This document shows positions 16,107 to 24,967 of a stretch of 27,871 nt of DNA, piece after piece. Numbering within the stretch: the stretch's first letter is position 1; every line of letters starts with the position of its first letter. The position numbers were made by a program, and so were the translations under genes. The notes beneath the pieces were generated by a model. It made no database searches, was not told where the DNA came from, and saw only the letters and a list, made by a program, of their open reading frames with translations. Source of the stretch: WJLY01 sp964399265 (GTDB lineage Bacteria > Joyebacterota > Joyebacteria > Joyebacterales > Joyebacteraceae); assembly GCA_964399265.1 (NCBI GenBank), contig CAYNQF010000026.1, forward strand, positions 1 through 27,871, given 5' to 3'.

Positions 16107-17335
16107 GATTCACTCCGGTCGTCCTTGCCTCGGGGAATGGCCAGCAGCATGAGGGCGGCGACGAACGCCAGGGCGGCTCCGAGCAAGAACGGAGCCGGGG
16201 CGCCGAAGCCGGTCCATGATCCCACTCCCTGCCACAGCATGCCCGCAATCAAGCTTGCGGGGAACGCCGTCACGCCGACGGCGGCGTTGTAGACGCCGTA
16301 GGCCATTCCGCGTCGCTCCGGGGGAACGAGGTCGGCGACGTACGCCTTGGCCACGCCGTGGGTCATTGCGTAGTATACACCGTAGACCGCCATCAGCGAC
16401 CACGCTTGCCAGCCCTTGGACGCGGCCGCGAAGCCGAGATAGACGAACGCGTAGAGCAACCAGCCCCCCAGCAGGAACCTCCTCCGCCCGAACCTGTCCG
16501 ACAGCGCCCCCATCGGGCTCGAAAAGACCGCGTAGACCAGGTTGAACGTGAGCATCATCCCGAGCACGCCGTGTACCGGGAGTCCGGCGTTCTGCGCGCG
16601 CAGTATGAGGAACGCGTCGGACGAGTTGCCGAGCGTGAAGACCACCACGACCACGAGGAACATCCTGAAGCGACGGTCGAAGCCGCGAAGCGCGATGTCG
16701 AACCGCTCGCGGCGAGCGACCTGCGCCCCCGACTCGCGCGCGCCGAGCGCCATAACGAGCACCGCGAGCGCGGCGGGGATCAGGCTCACGAGCACGATGA
16801 TCTGGAAGGTGGAGCGAGTGAGCTCGACTCCTCCCCCGCGGGCGGCCAGAACGATCAGGAGCGCCACACCGATACCGATGACCGCCCCGAGTGTGTCGCC
16901 GGCCCTGTGGAACCCGAAGGCGATGCCGCGCCTCGACTCGTCCACGCTGTCGGCCACGAGGGCATCGCGCGGCGCCGTTCGGATGCCCTTGCCGAGGCGC
17001 TCCGCGAACCTGACTGCCAGAACGCCGCCCCAGGTTGTCGTCAGGTAGAGGAACGGCTTCGCGAGCGTCGAGATCGCGTATCCCGCTACCGCGAGACCTT
17101 TTCTGGTCCCGAGCCTGTCGGAGAACCAGCCGGAGAACATCTTGAGCAGGCTCGCGGTCGACTCGGCGACGCCCTCGATGACGCCGATGGCCGTGGTCCT
17201 CACACCGAGAACGTTGAACAGGAAGAGAGGCAGCAGATTGGTGAGCATCTCGGTGGAGATGTCCGTGAGGAAGCTCGTCAGGGTGACGACCCAGACGTTC
17301 CGCGGAAGGGAAAGACCGCGTTTGCCGCCGGCCAA
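16103..17335 (-). CDS. MFS transporter
   Basis: The protein has 410 residues and about 12 membrane spans. The first span contains TSFLTDISTEMLTNLLPLFL, followed by the MFS motif-A-like loop SGWFSDRLGTRKG, RFAERLGKGIRTAPRDAL, and in the second half SPMGALSDRFGRRR. This is a known MFS subgroup of undefined substrate. The frame extends to a GTG at 17425, but that codon overlaps the likely -10 box and lacks a ribosome site. I chose TTG at 17335 because AAGGAG stands six bases before it; GTG at 17353 is a third choice. It is coupled to the MATE gene by a TTGA overlap, so the two form an export operon. Confidence 0.85.
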   Translation of the reverse strand: MAGGKRGLSLPRNVWVVTLTSFLTDISTEMLTNLLPLFLFNVLGVRTTAIGVIEGVAESTASLLKMFSGWFSDRLGTRKGLAVAGYAISTLAKPFLYLTTTWGGVLAVRFAERLGKGIRTAPRDALVADSVDESRRGIAFGFHRAGDTLGAVIGIGVALLIVLAARGGGVELTRSTFQIIVLVSLIPAALAVLVMALGARESGAQVARRERFDIALRGFDRRFRMFLVVVVVFTLGNSSDAFLILRAQNAGLPVHGVLGMMLTFNLVYAVFSSPMGALSDRFGRRRFLLGGWLLYAFVYLGFAAASKGWQAWSLMAVYGVYYAMTHGVAKAYVADLVPPERRGMAYGVYNAAVGVTAFPASLIAGMLWQGVGSWTGFGAPAPFLLGAALAFVAALMLLAIPRGKDDRSES

Positions 17336-17365
17336 GCCACGCTCCTTGCGCACTGGAACATCGAC

Positions 17366-17392
17366 ACGGGGCCCACAGGCCGCGGGCCCCGT
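17366..17392 (-). promoter_or_regulatory. Leader hairpin upstream of the MFS-MATE operon
   Basis: A perfect nine-base stem, ACGGGGCCC (17384-17392 in minus orientation) with GGGCCCCGT (17366-17374), closes a nine-base loop. It lies between the predicted promoter and the AAGGAG site of the MFS gene. There is no T-run, so a mere terminator is unlikely; a leader control element or mRNA-stability hairpin is possible. Confidence 0.5.
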
Positions 17393-17416
17393 CGAACACG
17401 CAGCGGTTTCGTGTCC

Positions 17417-17445
17417 AGTATGCACCTGACACGACGCGAGAGCAA
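17417..17445 (-). promoter_or_regulatory. Possible sigma70 promoter of the MFS-MATE operon
   Basis: Minus strand: TTGCTC (17440-17445), 17 bases, CATACT (17417-17422). Three and four bases of six match consensus. It overlaps the alternative GTG start at 17425, which supports a later start for the MFS protein. Confidence 0.4.
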
Positions 17446-17557
17446 CTGGGGGTTGGTGTGGCGACGCGCAACATCGAGGCAGGCCCCGATGGGGTGGGAC
17501 CTCGTTGGCCCTTCCGCCGTCGTGCTGCAGACGTCAGGCCAGATCACGGCAGTGCTC

Positions 17558-17800
17558 CTACTGCACTACGGCCAGCCTGGACTGCTCATCGGGGACGATG
17601 TGCCCGTCGAACACCAGCCTGATGAGATAGACGCCGCTCGCCAACCCGAGGCCGCCATCCGAGCGCCCGTCCCAGCAAAGCACGTGACCCCGAGCCTCAT
17701 AGGTTCCGGGGCCTCTCATCTGGCCCTCAACGTGCGCCACCTTCCGGGCAGAGGCATGGAGTCGCAGTGGACGGCGAACTGAACCAACTTCGACCCGCAG
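17558..17800 (-). pseudogene. Stranded FlgD/T9SS-like C-terminal Ig domain (gene remnant)
   Basis: The minus strand encodes about 80 residues that read like the last domain of a secreted FCB-group protein: RKVAHVEG, then GPGTYEARGHVLCWDGRSDGG, then LGLASGVYLIRL, ending at a TAG. The W-D-G-R-x-D-x-G...L-x-S-G-V-Y pattern matches the FlgD-like Ig domain, as in the intact protein at 20098-21621. The frame stays open upstream, but only as antisense to the fusA leader and start. There is no signal peptide, ribosome site or body of a protein. It is best seen as the 3' end of a lost gene. A divergent, still expressed short protein is the alternative. Confidence 0.55.
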
Positions 17801-17890
17801 CGCACGGAGTGCGACGAGCCGGCCTGGCGCGCACACGCGCTTGGACCCGCGCTTCGTGACGTCCCCGCGTTTCGTTGCGTACCTGCGTTG

Positions 17891-17899
17891 TGCTATCAT
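17891..17899 (+). promoter_or_regulatory. Extended -10 promoter of fusA
   Basis: TGC-TATCAT (17891-17899) gives an extended -10 with five of six consensus bases. The -35 (TTCGTT at 17871-17876, 17-base spacing) is poor, as is common with extended -10 promoters. The leader to the ATG is about 72 bases and contains GGCGCGC (17903-17909) able to pair with GCGCGCC (17919-17925). Confidence 0.5.
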
Positions 17900-17977
17900 C
17901 ACGGCGCGCCGGCAGGCAGCGCGCCCTCGCCCATTGGCGGGCCAGGTGCCAACCGATCGAGAGAGAGAGAGAACCAG

Positions 17978-20062
17978 ATGCCACGCCGCACCGACACGAG
18001 CAGGATCAGGAACGTGGGCCTGACGGCCCACATTGACGCCGGCAAGACGACCGTCACCGAACGGATACTCTTCTTCTCCGGACGCACGCACAGGCTGGGC
18101 GAGGTCCACGACGGTGAGGCCCAGATGGACTGGATGGTCCAGGAGCAGGAGCGCGGCATCACCATCACCTCCGCCGCTACGACGGCCTACTGGAAGGACC
18201 ACCGCATCAACATCATCGACACTCCGGGCCACGTCGACTTCACGGCCGAGGTGGAGCGCTCGCTACGCGTCCTCGACGGCACCGTGGCTCTCTTCTGCGC
18301 GGTCGGCGGTGTTCAGCCTCAGTCGGAGACCGTGTGGAGACAGGCCGACAAGTACGGCGTCCCGCGCATCGCGTTCATCAACAAGATGGACAGGATCGGC
18401 GCCGACTTCGACGGTGTCGTGGCGGCCATACGCGAGGAGCTGGGAGCCAACGCCGTCCCGGTCGTCCTGCCGATCGGCGCCGAGGACGGCTTCGAGGGCA
18501 TCATCGACCTCATCGATATGAAGGCCGTGTACTACGAGGAAGAGAACAGCGGAGTCAGGATCCGCGAGGCCTCGATCCCGGACTCGCTTATGGAGAAGGC
18601 AAGAGCGGCCCAGGAGATCATGATCGAACGTATCAGCGAGCAGGACGACAAGCTGATGGCCAAGTTCCTGGAGGGAGAGACGCCGGAGAGGAACGAGTGC
18701 GTGGCCGCGATGAGAAGAGCAACGATAGCGGGCGACATCATCCCCGTCCTGTGCGGTGCCGCCTTCAAGAACAAGGGCGTCCGCAGACTGATGGACGCCA
18801 TCATCGACTACCTGCCCTCTCCTCTCGATCTGCCGCCGGTCATCGGGACCAAGGAAGAGAGCGACGCGGAGATCGTGAGACACCCCAAGGACGATTGCCC
18901 CCTGGCCGCGCTCGCCTTCAAGATCCAGTCTGACCGTCACATGGGCAAGCTCACGTACGTTCGCGTCTACTCGGGGATCCTTAGGGCCGGCGCCACCGTC
19001 TACAACTCGAGCCGCGGCAAGCGCCAGAGGGTAGGGCGCCTCTTCGAGATGCACGCGGACGACCGACTGGCCGTCGAGGAGCTGCACGCCGGAGAGGTCG
19101 GCGCGATCGTAGGCCTCGGCGAGACGAGCACCGGGGACACGATCTGCAGCGAGGATCACCCCATCGTGCTCGAGTCGATCGAGTTCCCGGCCCCGGTCAT
19201 CGGGATGGCAGTGACACCCGAGAGCCGAACGGACCGCGACAATCTCCAGAAGGCGCTCATACGGCTCGCGGAAGAGGACCCCACCTTCACGGTGACCTCC
19301 AACGAGGAGACCGGCGACGTGGTGATCTCCGGGATGGGAGAGCTTCACCTCGAGATCATCGTCGACAGGCTCAGGCGCGAGTTCAACGTCAACACGCAGG
19401 TCGGCAAGCCTCAGGTCGCATACAGGGAAACGATCGTCGGCTCCGTCGACCACGAGTACAAGCACGTGAAGCAGACCGGCGGCCACGGCCAGTACGCGCA
19501 CGTCAAACTGCACATAGAACCGGCCGAGCCCGGCTCCGGACTCCACTTCAAGAACAGCGTGGTCGGCGGCCGCATCCCGCGCGAGTACATACCGGCCGTC
19601 GAGAGGGGCGTCGTCGACGCGATGGCCAAGGGACCCTACGCCGGGTTCCCGATGGTCGACCTGCGCGTCGAACTCCTGGATGGTTCGCACCACGAGGTCG
19701 ACTCGTCGGAGATGGCATTCAGGACCTGCGCCTCCGTAGGATTCAGGGAGGCCTGCAAGAAGGCCGGCCTCGAGCTGCTCGAACCGGTGATGAGCGTCGA
19801 GGTCACGGTCTCCGAAGAGAGCACCGGCGCAATAACAGGCAGCTTGTGCAGCAAGCGCGGTCGCATCATGAACATGGAGTCGCGCGGCAAGACGAGCGTC
19901 GTGACGGCGCGGGTGCCGCTGGCCGAGATGTTCGGCTATTCCTCGGAGCTGCGCAACGTCACGAGCGGACGCGGCGAGTTCACGATGCACTTCGAGCACT
20001 ACGAGGCGGTTCCGTACTCGATCGCCGAAGAGATCGTTGAGGCCAGACGGAAGAGCAAGTGA
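17978..20062 (+). CDS. fusA: Translation elongation factor G
   Basis: The protein has 694 residues, the normal EF-G length. GTPase motifs are complete: AHIDAGKTT (G1, 17-25), RGITIT (G2), DTPGHVDF (G3, 81-88) and NKMDR (G4, 135-139). Later domains II-V are present, including the domain IV region HVKQTGGHGQYAHVKL and a late MFGYSSELRNVTSGRG. It moves tRNA and mRNA through the ribosome after peptide bond formation. The ATG at 17978 follows a purine-rich GAGAGAGAGAGA that acts as ribosome site. Unlike the usual str operon, no rpsL, rpsG or tuf gene flanks it. The genome may therefore hold another EF-G, or the operon has been dispersed. A secreted-protein gene follows after 35 bases. Confidence 0.96.
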   Translation: MPRRTDTSRIRNVGLTAHIDAGKTTVTERILFFSGRTHRLGEVHDGEAQMDWMVQEQERGITITSAATTAYWKDHRINIIDTPGHVDFTAEVERSLRVLDGTVALFCAVGGVQPQSETVWRQADKYGVPRIAFINKMDRIGADFDGVVAAIREELGANAVPVVLPIGAEDGFEGIIDLIDMKAVYYEEENSGVRIREASIPDSLMEKARAAQEIMIERISEQDDKLMAKFLEGETPERNECVAAMRRATIAGDIIPVLCGAAFKNKGVRRLMDAIIDYLPSPLDLPPVIGTKEESDAEIVRHPKDDCPLAALAFKIQSDRHMGKLTYVRVYSGILRAGATVYNSSRGKRQRVGRLFEMHADDRLAVEELHAGEVGAIVGLGETSTGDTICSEDHPIVLESIEFPAPVIGMAVTPESRTDRDNLQKALIRLAEEDPTFTVTSNEETGDVVISGMGELHLEIIVDRLRREFNVNTQVGKPQVAYRETIVGSVDHEYKHVKQTGGHGQYAHVKLHIEPAEPGSGLHFKNSVVGGRIPREYIPAVERGVVDAMAKGPYAGFPMVDLRVELLDGSHHEVDSSEMAFRTCASVGFREACKKAGLELLEPVMSVEVTVSEESTGAITGSLCSKRGRIMNMESRGKTSVVTARVPLAEMFGYSSELRNVTSGRGEFTMHFEHYEAVPYSIAEEIVEARRKSK

Positions 20063-20097
20063 CCCCTGGAGAAGCACCGAAGCCGCTGGAGGATCTC

Positions 20098-21621
20098 ATG
20101 AGAACTGCCGTCATCGTGCTGGTTTCGCTCCTGGTGGTCGTGGCCGCCCTCGCCTCCTCTCGGGCGACGCGCGACATGATTCCACCCAAGATGGACGACT
20201 TCCGCAACAGCGCGGCGGAGCCGTACGGAACGATGACGGTGAACGTTGACGTCATCGAGAACGATCTGCCGACGGAGGCCGGCGAGGTGTCGGTCTTCTA
20301 CTCCACCGACGGACAGGCGACGTGGACGGAGACGCCACTCGCCGCGGTCCCTGACTACACCGGCGGGACGTGGGAGGCGTCGTTCGGCGTCCTCGACCAG
20401 CCGGTCAGCTACTACTTCGTGGCGCTCGATGACGACGCCGCCGCGTTCAGTTCGCCCGCGAATCCCGGCGACATATTCCCGCCTCCGAAGAGCCTGATGG
20501 CAAACCCGGGCACCGAGGTCGGAGGTGACGTGACGAACCCGCCGGACCCGGCCCTGGACCTAGACGGCTTCTGGAACACCTACTCGGACACCCACATCTA
20601 CGCGACGCTCTCGAACGCCACCGGTACCTGGCCCACGGCTCAGACCATCTTCGGGCCGTGGTACATCTACACGGCGGTCCTGGACAACCCGGATGCGGGC
20701 GAGGACAGCCTGGCCGTGGCCATGGTCTACGGAAACGTCCCTCTCATCGCTGCGACCGGTCTCTACGTCGTGGACGCGAGAGACACGAGCTACACAAGGA
20801 TCGGCGACATCGAGTACCAGTTCGAGGACGGCGACCTCAACATGAGATGCGAGCTTGCTGACCTCTACGCCAGTCCGTACTTCGGTCCGGACAACCCGAG
20901 CGGCTACTACAACCTCGGCGTGGGAACGGCGACCGTGTGGCTCGCCAATCTGGGAAACGCGGTGGACAGCAGCTGCATCCACTCGTACTACCACAGGACG
21001 GGAACGGGCGTGCTCGGCGGCAACACCTCTCCTGAACTGGAGGCCGCCGTACACGCGCTCTCAACAGAACAAGGCGTGAACGGCGTGATCGCGACTCTGA
21101 GTGTCACGTACTCGGACCCGGACGGAGACCTGCCCACGGTCCGCCGCGTGTACGTGGACGGCTCCCCCATCGAGATGGGCGCCGGGCCCGACCACGACTA
21201 CGCCGCGGGCGTCGAGTTCACGGTCGACGCTGACCTCACTCTGGAAGACCACGTCTACTACTTCAGTTTCAGCGACGGCGTGGCGACGGTCGAGACCGAC
21301 CCGGACACGATCTTGCTCGGAAGCGGAGTCCCGGAGGAGCCGCCGGCGGCAGCGGTCGCACTGCGCTCCATCTGGCCCAGCCCCGCAAGGAGCGACGCGT
21401 CGTTCCTGTTCACGCTTCCGGAGGGAGAGAACGGGACGCTCACTGTGTACGACGTGAGGGGACGGCTCGTGAAGAAGATCTGGAGCGGACCCGGAGGCCA
21501 GCGCTCCTGTATGTGGGACGGCACGGACGGCCGGGGCGAACCCGTTGCGTCGGGAGTCTACTTCGCTAGGCTGTCGTCGCCGTCGGGAACCGACAGCGGC
21601 AAGCTGGTCTTCATCAGGTGA
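20098..21621 (+). CDS. Secreted protein with C-terminal FlgD/T9SS-like Ig domain
   Basis: The protein has 507 residues. A signal peptide (TAVIVLVSLLVVVAALASS) is followed by a beta-rich domain at about 35-135 (GEVSVFYSTDGQATW, then VSYYFVALDDD) typical of Ig/FN3-like modules. A middle region of unknown type begins at LDGFWNTYSDTHIYATL. An Ig-like part carries YSDPDGDLPTVRRVYVDG. The C-terminal 75 residues match the FlgD-like/T9SS-type domain: LTVYDVRGRLVKKIWSG, CMWDGTDGRGEPVASG and VYFARL. Such domains are used for sorting to the cell surface in FCB bacteria. GGAGG lies five bases before the ATG at 20098. It may be read through from fusA. Function otherwise unknown. Confidence 0.8.
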   Translation: MRTAVIVLVSLLVVVAALASSRATRDMIPPKMDDFRNSAAEPYGTMTVNVDVIENDLPTEAGEVSVFYSTDGQATWTETPLAAVPDYTGGTWEASFGVLDQPVSYYFVALDDDAAAFSSPANPGDIFPPPKSLMANPGTEVGGDVTNPPDPALDLDGFWNTYSDTHIYATLSNATGTWPTAQTIFGPWYIYTAVLDNPDAGEDSLAVAMVYGNVPLIAATGLYVVDARDTSYTRIGDIEYQFEDGDLNMRCELADLYASPYFGPDNPSGYYNLGVGTATVWLANLGNAVDSSCIHSYYHRTGTGVLGGNTSPELEAAVHALSTEQGVNGVIATLSVTYSDPDGDLPTVRRVYVDGSPIEMGAGPDHDYAAGVEFTVDADLTLEDHVYYFSFSDGVATVETDPDTILLGSGVPEEPPAAAVALRSIWPSPARSDASFLFTLPEGENGTLTVYDVRGRLVKKIWSGPGGQRSCMWDGTDGRGEPVASGVYFARLSSPSGTDSGKLVFIR

Positions 21622-21643
21622 CGAACCTCCAATTCGAGCTCAG

Positions 21644-21678
21644 ACGGGCCCGACCGCTCAGGCGGCCGGGCCTGTTTC
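21644..21678 (+). terminator. Hairpin terminator after the FlgD-domain protein
   Basis: GGCCCG-a-CCG pairs with CGG-c-CGGGCC, extended by an AC/GT closing pair, and is followed by TGTTTCGTT. It stands 23 bases after the stop codon. The remaining intergenic DNA to 21880 has no gene. It holds a short inverted repeat GTTGAG-N6-CTCAAC (21679-21696) and a 14-base motif shared with 25020-25033. Confidence 0.6.
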
Positions 21679-21784
21679 GTTGAGGCAACACTCAACATTG
21701 AGATGCCACGAAACCCCTTGGCGGCATCCCGTGTCCAACGCTGTGACCGGGGAGAACCTCCTCGTTCGTTGACCACCGCCACAC

Positions 21785-21798
21785 ACTCCTGACCCCCC
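21785..21798 (+). repeat. 14-base intergenic motif, copy 1
   Basis: ACTCCTGACCCCCC occurs here and again exactly at 25020-25033, both in intergenic DNA. The reverse complement begins GGGGGGTCAGGAGT, which recalls the GGGGTCAGG boxes of some REP elements, though no full REP palindrome is seen. Confidence 0.4.
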
Positions 21799-21880
21799 TG
21801 AGAGGTCTGCAGCCCCGCCCGCCGCACGCCGGGTCGAATCACCGGGCGGGGCGCGGCTCTCACCGAAGAGGAGCGTGATC

Positions 21881-23251
21881 ATGACGTTCGGAAGGAGAAT
21901 GATCCTGCTGAGGCGCAGTCTCGGCCACATTTTCGCCCTCACGTTGGCCCTCACCATCATTGCCGCGCCGTCGTCGGCGCAGACGATCCGGAGTGAAGAA
22001 CAGGTCGAGGTGACTCCCCAACTGAGGGCGGCGATCATCGACTCCGTCACCGCGGTGCTCAATGAGGAGTACGTCTTCGAGGACGTCGCCAGGAACATGG
22101 AGAAGCGGCTCAGAAAGAGGCTTCGCGAGGGTGCTTACGACGACGCGGTCACGGTAGCCGACCTCGCCCGAGTCCTGACCGGGGACCTGAGGGACGTGAG
22201 CCACGACCGTCACCTTGGTCTGGGATACGTTAGCGACGAGCAGATCAAGGAGATGAAGGAGGAAGAGGAAGACCCGGACCTGCAGCACCAGCGGGCCGTC
22301 GAGAGGCTCGAGAGGGAGAACTTCCAGTTTCGCAGAGCCGAGATCATGGACGGCAACGTCGGCTACCTGAGATTCGACGGATTCACCGACGCATCTCTCG
22401 CGGGACCAACGGCCGTGGCAGCCATGAACTTCCTCGCGAACACGGACGCTCTCATCATCGATCTGCGGAACAACGGCGGCGGGTCGCCGTCGCTCATCCA
22501 GCTCATACTCGCCTACCTTCTCGAAGAGCCCACGCACATCAACAGCTTTCACACCAGGCAAGGCGATTCGGTCGAGCAGTTCTGGACCGCCCCCTATGCG
22601 CCCGGGCCGCAGATGGAGGACGTCGACCTGTACGTCCTGACAAGCGGATACACCTTCTCAGGCGCCGAGGAGTTCACATACGACGTCAAAAATCTGGGCC
22701 GCGGCACCATCGTCGGTGAAACGACGGGCGGCGGCGCTCATCCTATCGACTATCGCGTCTTCCCCACTCTCAACTGCGGGCTTCGCGTCCCATACGCGCG
22801 GGCGGTCAACCCGATCTCGGGCACCAACTGGGAAGGAACCGGCATCACGCCCGACATCGAGGTCGCTGCGGACCAGGCTCTCGACCGGGCCTACATGGAG
22901 GCGCTGACGGGCCTGCTTGACGGCGAGGAGGATGAGGCGAGGAGGTCCGCCTTGAGATGGGCCTTGGACGGGCTCAGGGTGAAGCTCGAGCCCGTGACTC
23001 TGAGCGAGAACATACTCTCTAGGTACGCAGGTCAGTACGGTCCGCGGAGACTGTGGGTCGAGAACGGGAAGCTCATGTACCAGCGCGACGAGGGCCCGGT
23101 GCGGCCGGCCTTCCCGATCACGGAGACGTTCTTCGGATTCCCCGACCTCGACTACTTCAGGCTGGAGGTCGTCCTCGACGGTGCCGGGGCGCCGACCAAG
23201 CTCGTCGGTCACTACTCGAACGGAACGATCGACGAGACCCCGCGGTCGTAG
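21881..23251 (+). CDS. S41-family serine protease, secreted
   Basis: The protein has 456 residues. A signal peptide (LGHIFALTLALTIIAAPSSA) is followed by an N-terminal helical domain of S41 type (about 45-115) containing SHDRHLGL, whose His111 is a likely catalytic residue. The core at about 155-340 has VGYLRFDGF, DLRNNGGGS (195-202) and TSGYTFSGAEEFTYDVK, with the nucleophile Ser260, then GETTGGGAH. This pattern follows IRBP/tricorn-like S41 enzymes with a Ser-His-Glu arrangement, not the Ser-Lys CtpA type, and no PDZ domain is seen. A C-terminal domain of about 80 residues is unassigned. The ATG at 21881 has GAGGAG seven bases upstream; GTG at 21875 is possible. Followed after 48 bases by another putative protease. 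Confidence 0.88.
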   Translation: MTFGRRMILLRRSLGHIFALTLALTIIAAPSSAQTIRSEEQVEVTPQLRAAIIDSVTAVLNEEYVFEDVARNMEKRLRKRLREGAYDDAVTVADLARVLTGDLRDVSHDRHLGLGYVSDEQIKEMKEEEEDPDLQHQRAVERLERENFQFRRAEIMDGNVGYLRFDGFTDASLAGPTAVAAMNFLANTDALIIDLRNNGGGSPSLIQLILAYLLEEPTHINSFHTRQGDSVEQFWTAPYAPGPQMEDVDLYVLTSGYTFSGAEEFTYDVKNLGRGTIVGETTGGGAHPIDYRVFPTLNCGLRVPYARAVNPISGTNWEGTGITPDIEVAADQALDRAYMEALTGLLDGEEDEARRSALRWALDGLRVKLEPVTLSENILSRYAGQYGPRRLWVENGKLMYQRDEGPVRPAFPITETFFGFPDLDYFRLEVVLDGAGAPTKLVGHYSNGTIDETPRS

Positions 23252-23299
23252 AGCAGACACTACGTTGTTCCACCTCGCACTACCGAGAGGGACCAACCC

Positions 23300-24898
23300 A
23301 TGCTTGGAGCGCGCCGTATCCTGCAGGCGGTTCTGGTAACAATGGTGCTTGCAGTGCTAGTCGTGTCCGTCGCATCCGCACGCGGGGAAGCGAGTACCGA
23401 TTCGTCTCTGAACGAAGACGACCTGCTCATACTCCGGGTCTCTGAGGCGATACTGAGGCTGTTCGACGACGGTGGCGCGGGCGTATGGTCCGGCTACTCG
23501 CTCGCCCGGCAGCCGTTCATGGTCTACGTGCCCGAGCGGTGGGCGCTCGTGTTCAACGCGGGCTCGGAGGCGGAGGGGTTCACCGTCCCACCCGACGGCT
23601 GGCGGCTGTCCGGCCACGACGCCCTGTACCACGAGGGCAAGTACGACGACCTCGCGGGTCAGCTGGCATTCAACGTGCCGGTCGGAGACACCGCGACCGT
23701 GGCCCTCGGCTTCCCGGAAGGCATGTCCGACAAGATCGAGAACGCCGCCGGGGAGGCATTCGCCTACGTGGTCCACGAGGCGTTCCACCAGTATCAGTAC
23801 TCGGCGTTCGGCGAGACTCCGTGGGAACGCGAGGAGAGATACCCCATTGCGGACACGGAGAACGCCGCAAGGGCTTGGCTGGAGATGAGAGTGCTTGAGG
23901 ATGCCGTGGACGCAATGGAGTCAGGAGACGATGACGTCTGTTCTGCACTCACGTCCGAGTTCGTGGCCCTGAGGACGAGACGATGGGCCTACGCCTCACC
24001 GTTCGTGGAGCGCTACGAGCAGGGCAAGGAACTCCTCGAGGGCACGGCCAAGTACGTGGAATTGAGGTGCGTCAACCTCATGGAAGGGCTCGACTACGTC
24101 TCCGCGATCGACGGCCGGCCAGACCCCCTCGCGAACGCGTTCCCTCCCGCCTCGACGGCTCACCTCATCGCGGACGAACTGGAGCAGCGACGAGGCGAGA
24201 CGGCGCTCGAACCGCAGGACATCCCGAGGAACAGAATATACGCCGTTGCCGGCGCGGAGGCGCTGCTGCTGGACCACTTCGAAGTCGACTGGAAGCCGCG
24301 GGCAGAGAGTGAGAGCGCCGAGTTCGTCTACGCGGACCTGCTCCGCGAGAGGCTCGGGCTCGACGAGGCGCCGCTTGCGGAAATCGCCGACGCAGCAGAG
24401 ACATCGTACGGCTACGCCGAAGCCCTGGCGTCTGCGAAGAGAGCGTGGGACGAGTACCAGAGCGGCTACGCCTCCGCGCTGGCGGCGTTCGAGAGTCAGG
24501 ATGGTATCCGCATCGAGGTCGCGTTTGGCTCGCAGGGAGTGTCGCGGTCACGCTCGAGCAGGGCGGACAAGTGGCTCATGGACGAGGGCCGCGTGACCCT
24601 CTGCCCGATGTTCGGCGTGTACACCCTGAGGGCCGACGGGTGGAACTTCGAGCTTCGGGACGCCGGCCTCCTCGAGACCAACGACTGGGACGCCGGCACG
24701 AAGGAAGTGTTGTTCTACGCGGGCGGCCCGGAATCCGTAGCGATCGACGGCACGGAGTTCTCGGGTGAAACCGGAGGGGAGAGAGCCTTCGAATCGATAG
24801 CGGTCTCGGGCCCAGGCTTCAGACTCACGAGTGACCTCCCGGGAACCGTCGAGATCACCGGCAAGTCGGTTCGGGTGGAGCTGGACAACGCCCACTGA
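23300..24898 (+). CDS. Secreted putative zinc metallopeptidase (HExxH)
   Basis: The protein has 532 residues. A signal peptide (LQAVLVTMVLAVLVVSVASA) precedes a domain with HEAFH at 159-163, followed about 85 residues later by ELLEGTAKYVEL at 244-255. The HExxH plus a downstream glutamate in an E-G-x-A-x-Y-x-E context is the layout of gluzincin metallopeptidases, so His159, His163 and one of Glu247/Glu254 could bind zinc. The region 430-532 is beta-rich (WNFELRDAG, VEITGKSVRVEL) and may be a substrate or cell-surface binding module. I recognise no named family. The ATG at 23300 has AGAGGGA eight bases upstream. It probably shares an operon with the S41 protease and ends at a strong terminator. 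Confidence 0.68.
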   Translation: MLGARRILQAVLVTMVLAVLVVSVASARGEASTDSSLNEDDLLILRVSEAILRLFDDGGAGVWSGYSLARQPFMVYVPERWALVFNAGSEAEGFTVPPDGWRLSGHDALYHEGKYDDLAGQLAFNVPVGDTATVALGFPEGMSDKIENAAGEAFAYVVHEAFHQYQYSAFGETPWEREERYPIADTENAARAWLEMRVLEDAVDAMESGDDDVCSALTSEFVALRTRRWAYASPFVERYEQGKELLEGTAKYVELRCVNLMEGLDYVSAIDGRPDPLANAFPPASTAHLIADELEQRRGETALEPQDIPRNRIYAVAGAEALLLDHFEVDWKPRAESESAEFVYADLLRERLGLDEAPLAEIADAAETSYGYAEALASAKRAWDEYQSGYASALAAFESQDGIRIEVAFGSQGVSRSRSSRADKWLMDEGRVTLCPMFGVYTLRADGWNFELRDAGLLETNDWDAGTKEVLFYAGGPESVAIDGTEFSGETGGERAFESIAVSGPGFRLTSDLPGTVEITGKSVRVELDNAH

Positions 24899-24967
24899 TC
24901 ACTCCGACATGCAGCCCCTCCCCACGACCAGCTCACTCCTGGATGTCGGCCACTCCCGGAAAGCGAA

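Noticed and set aside
14895..17782. Long plus-strand frames opposite the MATE and MFS genes
   Set aside because: Arg/Glu/His-rich, low-complexity translations opposite membrane proteins with clear motifs; typical high-GC shadows.
18263..20077. 604-codon minus-strand frame opposite fusA
   Set aside because: Mirror of the strongly conserved fusA codons; no family features.
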